Positions 1-5,197 of a DNA stretch of 5,197 nucleotides are shown here, piece after piece (within the stretch, counting starts at the first letter, position 1; each line of letters starts with the position of its first letter). The stretch comes from Rhodoferax sp. (GTDB lineage: Bacteria > Pseudomonadota > Gammaproteobacteria > Burkholderiales > Burkholderiaceae_C). The translations under genes were made by a program, and so were the position numbers. The stretch spans positions 1 to 5,197 of the forward strand of contig JALNWC010000226.1 in the NCBI GenBank assembly GCA_023231075.1, in the 5' to 3' direction. The notes beneath the pieces were generated by a model that did not search any database, was not told the origin of the DNA, and was given only the letters and a program-made list of their open reading frames with translations.

Positions 1-918
1 CCAGCCGGCGCGGGCCAGCGCCTTGCGCGAGGCCGAGACCGGGCCCATGCCCATGATGGCGGGGTCCAGGCCGGTGGTGCCGAAGCTCTTGATGGTGGCC
101 ATGGGTTTGAGGCCCAGGGCAGCCGCCTTGCTGGCCTTCATGACCATGACGGCGGCAGCGCCGTCGTTGATGCCGGAGGCGTTGCCTGCAGTGACGCTGC
201 CGGCTTTGTCAAAGGCCGGGCGCAGACCGGCCAGGCTTTCGGCATCGGTTTTTTTGTTGATGAATTCGTCGGCGTCAAAGACCAGCGGATCGCCCTTTTT
301 CTGGGGAATGATGACCGGAACGATTTCGTCCTTGAACTTGCCAGAGGCCTGGGCTGCCGCCGCTTTTTGCTGGCTGGCCAGGGCCAGGGTGTCCTGCATT
401 TCGCGGGTGATGCCTTGCGCCTTGGCGACGTTTTCGGCGGTGATGCCCATGTGGTATTTGTTGTAGACGTCCCACAGGCCGTCGTTGATCATGGTGTCGA
501 CCATTTTCCAGTCGCCCATGCGCTGGCCGTCACGGCTGCCCATGAGGACGTGAGGCGAGGCGCTCATGTTTTCCTGGCCACCGGCGATGACGATCTCGCT
601 GTCGCCAAAGGCGATGGACTGGGCGGCCAGCATGACAGCCTTGAGGCCCGAGCCGCAGACGGCGTTGATGGTGAGGGCCGGGGTTTCCTGGGCAATGCCC
701 GCCTTGAGCATGGCTTGACGGGCCGGGTTCTGGCCCGAGCCTGCGGCCAGCACCTGGCCCAGGATGACTTCACCGATCTGGTCGGCTTTGACGCCGGTTT
801 GCTTGAGCAGCGCCGTGATGACGGTGGCGCCCAAATCAGGGGCCGGAACTTTGGCCAATGAACCACCAAATTTACCCACGGCGGTACGAGCAGCTGCGAC
901 GATGACGATATCTTCCAT
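1..918 (-). CDS. phaA: Acetyl-CoA acetyltransferase (beta-ketothiolase), 3' end outside window
   Basis: This thiolase condenses two acetyl-CoA to acetoacetyl-CoA, the first step of cytoplasmic polyhydroxybutyrate synthesis. The first 306 residues are visible, of about 390 usual for the family. The N-terminus begins MEDIVIVAAARTAVGKFGG, typical of biosynthetic thiolases. The acyl-accepting nucleophile is Cys88 in NAVCGSGLKA, preceded by the conserved GQNPARQ stretch (residues 62-68). His156 lies in the HMGITAEN segment, as in the Zoogloea and Cupriavidus enzymes, and the SGINDGAAA motif is at about 248-256. The GHP histidine and the second catalytic cysteine of the C-terminal part lie beyond the left edge. 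The ATG at 918 is supported by an AGGAA five bases upstream. It follows phaC by 35 bp on the same strand with no terminator visible between them, so co-transcription is likely and phaB is expected next. A paralogous degradative thiolase (AtoB) would look similar, but the position after phaC favours phaA. Confidence 0.95.
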   Translation of the reverse strand, partial: MEDIVIVAAARTAVGKFGGSLAKVPAPDLGATVITALLKQTGVKADQIGEVILGQVLAAGSGQNPARQAMLKAGIAQETPALTINAVCGSGLKAVMLAAQSIAFGDSEIVIAGGQENMSASPHVLMGSRDGQRMGDWKMVDTMINDGLWDVYNKYHMGITAENVAKAQGITREMQDTLALASQQKAAAAQASGKFKDEIVPVIIPQKKGDPLVFDADEFINKKTDAESLAGLRPAFDKAGSVTAGNASGINDGAAAVMVMKASKAAALGLKPMATIKSFGTTGLDPAIMGMGPVSASRKALARAGW

Positions 919-953
919 GATGTTTCCTGATTCCTGGTTAAAAATTGAAAGGA
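919..953 (-). promoter_or_regulatory. phaC-phaA intergenic gap with doubled Shine-Dalgarno
   Basis: The 35 bp between the phaC stop and the phaA start hold two AGGAA copies on the minus strand, at 935-931 and 928-924. The nearer one is spaced 5 bases from the phaA ATG. No hairpin followed by a T-run is seen, so read-through from phaC is expected. The second AGGAA lies 12 bases from the ATG and is probably a chance repeat or standby site. Confidence 0.6.
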
Positions 954-2678
954 TTAGGCTTTGGCCTTGACGTAGCGGCCCGGTGCGGCTTCGATCGCCT
1001 TGTACTTGCCTTTGCCATAGGTCTTGGGCGCGGCAATTTCCTTGCCCGCCTGGGTGGCCAGCCAGTTGGACCAGTCGGTCCACCAGCTGCCTTTGTGCTC
1101 GGTCGCGCCGGTGAGCCATTGGTCGACCGACTCGGGCAGCTTGCCGTCTTCGCGGATCCAGTGGCTGCGCTTGCCCTTGGCCGGCGGGTTGATGACGCCG
1201 GCAATGTGGCCGGAGGCGCCCATGACAAAGCGCTTTTTGCCCGGCAGGTATTGGGTGGAGGCGTAGGCACCGCCAATCGGCACGATGTGGTCTTCGCGCG
1301 AGCCATAGATATACACCGGGATATCAACCAGATTGAGGTCGGTCTTCTCACCGCAGACCGTGGCCACGCCGGGTTTGGTCAGGTTGTTCTCCAGGTAGGT
1401 GTGGCGCAGGTACCAGGCGTAAAACGGGCCCGGCAGGTTGGTGGAGTCGCTGTTCCAGTACAGCAGGTCAAACGGCGGCGGGGTTTCGCCCTTGAGGTAG
1501 TTGCCGACCACATAGTTCCAGACCAGTTCGTTGGGGCGCAGGAAACTGAAGGTCATGGCCAGGTCTTTGCCCTTCATGAGGCCGCCCTGGCCCATTTCCT
1601 GCTCGCGGTATTTGACAAAAGCTTCGTCGATGAAGACGTCGAGCACGCCGGTGTCGGCAAAGTCGAGCATCGAGGTCAAAAAGGTGGCGCTGGCCACGGG
1701 TTTTTCGCCACGCGCGGCCAGCACGGCCAGGGCGCTGCCCATCATGGTGCCGCCGACGCAGAAGCCCAGCGTGTTGATGGTTTTGGCGCCGGTGATGTCC
1801 TGCGTGACCTTGATGGCCTTGATGACGGCTTTTTCGATGTAGTCGTCCCAGCTGGCTTTGGCCAGCGAGACATCGGGATTGCGCCAGCTCACCACGAAGG
1901 TGCGGTGCCCTTGCGCCACGGCGTAGCGAATCAGCGAGTTCTCCGGCTGCAGGTCAAGAATGTAAAACTTGTTGATGGACGGGGGAAACAGCAGGAACGG
2001 TTTTTCGTAAACGGTTTCGGTCAACGGCTTGTATTCGATGAGCTGGAACAGTTCGTTCTCGAAGACCACCGCGCCTTCGGTGGTGGCGACGTTTTTACCG
2101 ACCTCGAAAAGGCTCTCATCGGTCATCGACACATGGCCTTGCTGCATGTCATGCAATAGATTCTGGAGGCCTTTGGCAATGCTCTGGCCCTGGGTCTCGA
2201 TGGCTTTCTTTTGCGCTTCGGCGTTCAGGGCCATGAAATTGCTGGGAGACGAGGCGGCGGTGATTTGCTCCACGGCAAAGCGGATGCGGGCACGGGTTTT
2301 GGGGTCGGTCTCGACCGCGTCGGTCAATTGGGCAAGTGTCTTGGCGTTGAGCAGGTACGAAGCCGCAGAGAAGGCGGCAGCGGGATTGGCCGTCCAGGCT
2401 TCGTCGGCAAAGCGGCGGTCGGCGAGTTGATGTTTGCCTTGGGCGCTGTTGGCCCAGAGTTCGGCAGCGTCTGCCAGAAACTGTTGTTGCAGCTCTTGCA
2501 GTTTTGCGGCAGAAAATTTGATCTTGGGGGCGTTGACCGTGGGTGCCATCAGTTTGGTACTGGCTTCACCGAGGTCCATGTTTTGAAACGACGCAAAGGC
2601 TTTGCTCAAGCTTTCGGCCATGGATTGCTGTAGATTTTGAGCCGATTGCAGCCAAACTTCCGAAACGTTTTCGTTCAT
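954..2678 (-). CDS. phaC: Class I polyhydroxyalkanoate synthase
   Basis: PhaC polymerises (R)-3-hydroxyacyl-CoA, mainly 3-hydroxybutyryl-CoA, into polyester on the surface of cytoplasmic PHA granules. The protein is 574 residues, near the usual 560-600 for class I. The N-terminal ~200 residues are the variable helical domain and the rest is the alpha/beta-hydrolase catalytic domain. The lipase-like box GFCVGG (305-310) carries the nucleophile Cys307. The other triad members are Asp463 in SREDHIVP and His491 in GASGHIAGV; the 28-residue Asp-His spacing equals that of the Cupriavidus necator enzyme (Asp480/His508). Other family signatures are PPSINKFYILDL (232-243), WRNPD (265-269) and WNSDSTNLPGP (408-418). 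The start at 2678 is supported by an AGGGA five bases upstream on the minus strand. No phaE or phaR subunit gene adjoins it, and its length rules out the short class III/IV subunits. It is the first gene of the phaCA operon and is transcribed divergently from a small membrane-protein gene. No defect is visible. Confidence 0.97.
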   Translation of the reverse strand: MNENVSEVWLQSAQNLQQSMAESLSKAFASFQNMDLGEASTKLMAPTVNAPKIKFSAAKLQELQQQFLADAAELWANSAQGKHQLADRRFADEAWTANPAAAFSAASYLLNAKTLAQLTDAVETDPKTRARIRFAVEQITAASSPSNFMALNAEAQKKAIETQGQSIAKGLQNLLHDMQQGHVSMTDESLFEVGKNVATTEGAVVFENELFQLIEYKPLTETVYEKPFLLFPPSINKFYILDLQPENSLIRYAVAQGHRTFVVSWRNPDVSLAKASWDDYIEKAVIKAIKVTQDITGAKTINTLGFCVGGTMMGSALAVLAARGEKPVASATFLTSMLDFADTGVLDVFIDEAFVKYREQEMGQGGLMKGKDLAMTFSFLRPNELVWNYVVGNYLKGETPPPFDLLYWNSDSTNLPGPFYAWYLRHTYLENNLTKPGVATVCGEKTDLNLVDIPVYIYGSREDHIVPIGGAYASTQYLPGKKRFVMGASGHIAGVINPPAKGKRSHWIREDGKLPESVDQWLTGATEHKGSWWTDWSNWLATQAGKEIAAPKTYGKGKYKAIEAAPGRYVKAKA

Positions 2679-2703
2679 GCTTATCCCTAATTGAGGTGGT
2701 CAA

Positions 2704-2714
2704 CAAATGATTTG
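2704..2714. repeat. Perfect short palindrome CAAAT-G-ATTTG
   Basis: The 11 bp dyad has 5 bp arms and a 1 bp centre. It sits 26 bp upstream of the phaC ATG, near the start point predicted from the candidate -10. It could be half of an operator, but a 5 bp dyad can also arise by chance in AT-rich DNA. Confidence 0.4.
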
Positions 2715-2725
2715 AATAGTATCCC

Positions 2726-2737
2726 AGGTCAAGACCT
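2726..2737. repeat. Perfect short palindrome AGGTC-AA-GACCT
   Basis: The 12 bp dyad has 5 bp arms and a 2 bp centre. It lies directly upstream of the candidate extended -10 of phaC, where a transcription factor could block or assist polymerase. It does not resemble the TGC/GCA-type sites known to me for the PHA repressor PhaR. A regulatory role is inference from position only. Confidence 0.4.
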
Positions 2738-2786
2738 TCGAAATCATGACACGCGCCAATTTTCACCCCAAAATACCACCCTTCCC

Positions 2787-3074
2787 ATGTATATCGTTGC
2801 AATTGCCTGGCTTTACGTCGCCGCTCTCATGGCTGTGGCCGAGGCCACCCACAGCGCCGGCACGCTGCTGGGCGGCATCATCACCTTTGTTTTGTATGGC
2901 CTGTTGCCCATGGCCCTGGTGCTGTACGTGATGGGAACACCGGCACGCCGACGCGCCATCAAGGCCCGGGAAAGCGCCGAACTGCAGGCGGCGCAGGCCG
3001 CCTTAAGCGCCCAACCAGATGCTGGCGCAGAAGCGGCCGGTGACACGGTCGCGCCGGTAGGAAAAGAAGCGTGA
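2787..3074 (+). CDS. Small two-helix membrane protein of unknown function
   Basis: I do not recognise a named family. The 95-residue product has two hydrophobic segments: about residues 2-18 (YIVAIAWLYVAALMAVA) and 27-49 (from LLGG to LYVMG). These are followed by a basic patch TPARRRAIKARE (51-62) and an Ala/Glu-rich, low-complexity tail. By the positive-inside rule the tail should be cytoplasmic, giving a membrane hairpin. The ATG at 2787 was chosen because it opens directly on the first membrane segment; no good Shine-Dalgarno precedes it, and an in-frame ATG at 2691 would add a hydrophilic leader that looks non-coding. The gene is divergent from phaC and convergent with pgeF, and its last 72 bp are antisense to the pgeF end. 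The clear transmembrane pattern supports a real gene, though the weak translation signal and overlapped tail leave doubt. Confidence 0.7.
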   Translation: MYIVAIAWLYVAALMAVAEATHSAGTLLGGIITFVLYGLLPMALVLYVMGTPARRRAIKARESAELQAAQAALSAQPDAGAEAAGDTVAPVGKEA

Positions 3075-3749
3075 GGCATTGCCCACCGTGCACCAGGGTG
3101 CGCTGCTGTCGTTGCCGTAAATTTGAGTGATACCCAGGGCGCGCAGCCGCAAGCGCGCCAAACCAGCCAGGTCGGCCAGCCATTTGCCCGGCAGCAGCGC
3201 CTGGGGTTTGAAACAGTCGCCCGCCATCGGATCGCCTGCGGTGAAGGCGGCACGCACCTCGTCGCCGACTTCAAACGCCTGCGGTCCAATGCATGGCCCG
3301 AGCCAGGCCAGGAGGTCATCGGCGTGCAAGCACTTGACGCTTGCCTCAAGAATACCGACCCCGCCCTGCCCGGCCAGACCGCGCCAACCGGCGTGGGCTG
3401 CAGCCACCCGGTGGCCATCGGACGTGGCGAACAGCACCGGCAAGCAGTCAGCCACCATCACGGTGCAGGCCAGGCCAGGCTGGTCGGTGAAACAGGCGTC
3501 GGCTATGGTGCCGTCCGGGGTGGAAGCATCCAGTGACACCACCTGGGTGCCGTGGACCTGGTTCAAAAAAACCGGGTGCGCGCCGATGGTTTGCTGAAAA
3601 ATCGCCCGGTTGACGGCCACATGGGCAGCATCGTCACCCACATGGTCGCCGAGGTTCAGGCTGTCATAAGGCGCGACAGACACCCCGCCCGCGCGCGTGG
3701 TGCACACTGCCTGCACGCGAGCAGGCGCCGGCCAGTCAGGTGTCAGCAT
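3003..3749 (-). CDS. pgeF: Peptidoglycan editing factor PgeF / YfiH-family (DUF152, multicopper polyphenol oxidase-like) protein
   Basis: The family was long annotated as laccase-like. E. coli YfiH (PgeF) has been linked to removing wrongly incorporated serine from peptidoglycan precursors, and relatives show purine nucleoside phosphorylase/adenosine deaminase activity. The 248-residue length is typical. The metal-site motifs are complete: His66 in NQVHGTQVV, Cys102 in VADCLPVLF and His119 in AAHAGWRGLAG. The GPCIGPQAFEVG motif (Cys153) and the C-terminal RFFSYRRDRVTGRF stretch are also present. The ATG at 3749 gives the expected N-terminus MLTPDWPAPARVQAVCTTRAGG; the frame stays open upstream to 3848, but that extension is encoded by the repeat element and lacks family character. 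No Shine-Dalgarno is seen at normal spacing (a GAAGG is 13 bases away). It lies between ycaO and phaC on the same strand, but is separated from phaC by the opposing small gene, so it is not part of the PHA operon. Confidence 0.93.
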   Translation of the reverse strand: MLTPDWPAPARVQAVCTTRAGGVSVAPYDSLNLGDHVGDDAAHVAVNRAIFQQTIGAHPVFLNQVHGTQVVSLDASTPDGTIADACFTDQPGLACTVMVADCLPVLFATSDGHRVAAAHAGWRGLAGQGGVGILEASVKCLHADDLLAWLGPCIGPQAFEVGDEVRAAFTAGDPMAGDCFKPQALLPGKWLADLAGLARLRLRALGITQIYGNDSSAPWCTVGNASRFFSYRRDRVTGRFCASIWLGA

Positions 3750-3766
3750 GCAGGAAGTCCAGCCTT

Positions 3767-3832
3767 CGTGGGAGGCCTGCCCTCGGGCCGATGGCTGTTG
3801 GGGCCAATCGCGGCGAGGGCGCCGCTCCCACA
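3767..3832. repeat. REP/BIME-like long imperfect palindrome
   Basis: Two related units face each other. The left unit reads GTGGGAG-GCCT-GCCCTCG on the plus strand (3768-3785). The right unit reads GTGGGAG-CGGC-GCCCTCG on the minus strand (3831-3814). Fourteen of 18 arm positions pair, and both units continue into a CGAT (3789-3792, and 3810-3807 on the minus strand). Inside the right unit a tight hairpin GCGGCG-AGGG-CGCCGC (3810-3825) can form. The TGTGGGAGC end is characteristic of REP elements mobilised by REP-associated tyrosine transposases (RAYTs) in Pseudomonas and several Burkholderiales. It fills most of the gap between the ycaO stop and pgeF start. As RNA it could form a strong hairpin that stabilises or ends the ycaO message, but it lacks the T-run of an intrinsic terminator. 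Confidence 0.75.
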
Positions 3833-3864
3833 AAATGCCGCTCCACAAGACGCTGCTCCCACAA
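3821..3864. repeat. Three tandem degenerate copies of the REP end motif
   Basis: The motif GCCGCTCCCACAA occurs at 3821-3833, then as GCCGCTCCACAA (one C missing) at 3837-3848, then as GCTGCTCCCACAA (one change) at 3852-3864. Starts are 16 and 15 bases apart. The first copy is the outer end of the REP/BIME-like palindrome. The other two are solo end motifs lying just past the ycaO stop codon, possibly remnants of further REP units. Confidence 0.75.
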
Positions 3865-3872
3865 CGACATCA

Positions 3873-5197
3873 TCAAACCGCGGCATGGATCTTGTCGTAC
3901 GCCGCCAGCAACTTGTGGTGCATCTCACAGCCGTCGAGCGCCAGGCCAGGGGCGCCCAGGCCCATGAAGCGGTCTTCTTGCATGATGAGTGCGTGCGCCT
4001 GTGCCAGCGGGCCGGCACCGTAGAGCAGCGCCAGGGTGTCGAGGTAAGGGCCGCTGTCGCCAATGTCGGCAAAGTTGATCAGGTTCTGGATGCAGGCATA
4101 CACCCGTTTGCGCTGCGGGTTGATCTGGTCGAAGTTCAAAATCCATTCACAGCCCTCAAGCGTGGCGGCTTCGTCGCCCACGGCCAGCGCCAGCAGGGTC
4201 TTGAGTTCACCCAGACGCAGGTCGCCCCAGAACGAACCGGCATCGGCGGCCAGGCCGATCAGGCCTGCCACCGGGCGGTGGTCGGCCAGGTTGGATTCGT
4301 TCAGGGTTTCGAGCAGGTCGGCACATTCTTCGTCGTCAAGGTCGGGCAGGTTCAGCACGGCTTCGCGGAAGGGGTTGGCGATGCTGTTGTTCTCGAACTC
4401 CAGGTCGTCAACGGGATAGATCTCTGACAAACCCGGCACCAGAATGCGGCAGGCATAGACGCCGAGCTGCTCGAAGTCGGCAATGAAAACCTCGTGACCT
4501 TCATGGTGCAGGCGCGCCAGGCTCCAGGCGTAGTCTTCGGCGGTGGTGGTGCTGAAGTTCCAGTCGACAAACTCGAAGTCAGGCACGTCACCCAGGAACT
4601 TCCAGTGGATGACGCCGCTGGAGTCGACAAAATGGATTTCGATATTGGTGGAACTGGCGGCTTCATCGAGGTCGAAGCCGGGTGCCGGAAAGCCTGACAG
4701 CGCATCGAGCGCGCGGCCCTGCAGCAGTTCGGTGAGTGCGCGCTCCAGCGCCACCTCAAAGCGCGGGTGGGCGCCAAAGCTGGCAAAGCAGCCCTGGTCC
4801 AGCGGGTTCAGCAGCGTGACGTTCATCACCGGGTACTGGCCGCCCAGCGAGGCGTCCTTGACCAGAATGCCAAAGCCGGCCTCGCGCAGCGCGGCAATGC
4901 CACGCGCAATGCGCGGGTAGCGGGCAATCACGGCCTCGGGCACGTCGGGCAGGCACAGGCCCTGGCTGATGATGCGGGCCTTGATGGCGCGCTCGAAAAT
5001 CTCGGACAGCGCCTGGGTGCGCGCCTCCAGCCGGGTGTTGCCCGCCGACATGCCGTTGCTGACATACAGGTTGCCGATGAGGTTGACCGGGAAATAGACC
5101 GTTTTGCCGTCGCTCTGGCGCACGTAAGGCAGGGCGCAGATGCCGCGCTCGGCGGCGCCCGAGTTGAAATCGACCAGCTTGCTGGCGTCGATGTTGC
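3873..5197 (-). CDS. ycaO: YcaO-domain protein (E. coli YcaO type, ribosomal S12 methylthiotransferase accessory factor), 5' end outside window
   Basis: YcaO enzymes use ATP to activate backbone amides. The E. coli protein is linked to RimO-dependent beta-methylthiolation of ribosomal protein S12, though its exact reaction is unsettled. The last 440 residues are visible of about 585 in E. coli. The frame is open to the right edge (first full codon ends the window at 5195 and reads NIDASKLVDFNSGAAERG), so the GTG at 5123 is internal, not the start. The ATP/Mg site is intact: the spacing N-x3-E-x7-E-x2-E in GNTRLEARTQALSEIFER (about 5036-4992) matches Asn187, Glu191, Glu199 and Glu202 of E. coli YcaO, and an Arg in ALERALTELLQG (about 4740) matches Arg286. 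The C-terminal ~200 residues form a mostly helical, acidic domain. It ends in KIHAAV without the PxPxP tail of azoline-forming YcaOs, which argues against a natural-product role. The stop is TGA at 3875-3873. A REP/BIME-like element follows, then pgeF on the same strand. Confidence 0.92.
   Translation of the reverse strand, partial: NIDASKLVDFNSGAAERGICALPYVRQSDGKTVYFPVNLIGNLYVSNGMSAGNTRLEARTQALSEIFERAIKARIISQGLCLPDVPEAVIARYPRIARGIAALREAGFGILVKDASLGGQYPVMNVTLLNPLDQGCFASFGAHPRFEVALERALTELLQGRALDALSGFPAPGFDLDEAASSTNIEIHFVDSSGVIHWKFLGDVPDFEFVDWNFSTTTAEDYAWSLARLHHEGHEVFIADFEQLGVYACRILVPGLSEIYPVDDLEFENNSIANPFREAVLNLPDLDDEECADLLETLNESNLADHRPVAGLIGLAADAGSFWGDLRLGELKTLLALAVGDEAATLEGCEWILNFDQINPQRKRVYACIQNLINFADIGDSGPYLDTLALLYGAGPLAQAHALIMQEDRFMGLGAPGLALDGCEMHHKLLAAYDKIHAAV

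Larger units (their letters stand above)
2679..2786. promoter_or_regulatory. Divergent intergenic region, phaC / small membrane protein
   Basis: This 108 bp stretch separates two divergent starts and is noticeably more AT-rich than the flanking genes, so it should hold the phaC promoter. On the minus strand a possible extended -10 element, TGG-GATACT, lies at 2726-2718 (GATACT matches TATAAT at 4 of 6). It would give a leader of about 30 bases before the phaC ATG. The matching -35 position is poor. A TTGACC at 2732-2727 resembles a -35 box but has no good -10 at 16-18 bases. No convincing plus-strand promoter was found. The assignment as a promoter region is positional; the exact elements are speculative. 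Confidence 0.45.

Noticed and set aside
23..861. Plus-strand open frames opposite phaA
   Set aside because: The minus strand encodes an uninterrupted thiolase with Cys88 and His156 in their motifs; the plus-strand frames show no family features.
945..2159. Open frame of 404 codons on the plus strand, antisense to phaC
   Set aside because: phaC has an intact catalytic triad and family motifs across the whole stretch. The plus-strand product is Gly/Val/His/Gln-rich without recognisable domains, as expected from the complement of GC-rich codons.
3810..3825. Intrinsic terminator for ycaO
   Set aside because: The GC-rich hairpin is strong but is not followed by a T-run on the minus strand; it is better explained as part of the REP-like unit.
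3750..3848. N-terminal extension of pgeF to an upstream start at 3848
   Set aside because: The extra 33 residues (Trp/Arg/Pro-rich) are translated REP/BIME sequence, and the family N-terminus begins at the ATG at 3749.
3552..4427. Open frame of 291 codons on the plus strand crossing pgeF, the repeat gap and ycaO
   Set aside because: It runs antisense through two well-supported genes and the repeat element, so it is a compositional shadow.
3873..5123. ycaO as a complete 416-residue gene starting at the GTG at 5123
   Set aside because: The frame continues open to the right edge with conserved YcaO sequence (SGAAERGICALPY directly before it), so the true start is outside the window.
3873..5197. 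YcaO as part of a thiazole/oxazole-modified peptide (RiPP) cluster
   Set aside because: No precursor peptide, dehydrogenase or E1-like partner is visible, the PxPxP tail is absent, and the sequence matches the E. coli housekeeping type.

Overview
This is an ordinary chromosomal window from a GC-rich (roughly 60 % by eye) proteobacterium. The PHA synthase and PgeF proteins look most like those of Burkholderiales, probably Comamonadaceae of the Rhodoferax/Polaromonas/Acidovorax type. That placement is inferred from remembered protein similarity, not from a search. Coding density is high, and four of the five genes lie on the minus strand.

Read along the minus strand from the right edge, the layout is as follows. 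(1) The C-terminal ~440 residues of an E. coli-type YcaO protein (start outside the window; stop at 3873-3875). (2) A ~120 bp gap filled by a REP/BIME-like palindromic element plus three tandem copies of its end motif. (3) pgeF (yfiH), a peptidoglycan-editing/purine nucleoside phosphorylase-family protein, 3749 to 3003. (4) A small two-helix membrane protein on the plus strand (2787-3074), whose last 72 bp are antisense to the end of pgeF. (5) A 108 bp divergent intergenic region with two short perfect palindromes. (6) phaC, class I polyhydroxyalkanoate synthase, 2678 to 954. (7) After 35 bp, phaA, acetyl-CoA acetyltransferase, which starts at 918 and runs off the left edge.

phaC and phaA form the start of a classical polyhydroxybutyrate operon. 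PhaA condenses two acetyl-CoA to acetoacetyl-CoA, a reductase (PhaB, not in the window but expected further left) makes (R)-3-hydroxybutyryl-CoA, and PhaC polymerises it into granules. pgeF and ycaO are housekeeping or accessory genes with no evident tie to PHA synthesis.

I found no evidence of an undescribed system. The points most worth a second look are the REP/BIME-like element abutting the pgeF start, the codon-in-register antisense overlap of the small membrane protein with pgeF, and the paired palindromes in the phaC promoter region.
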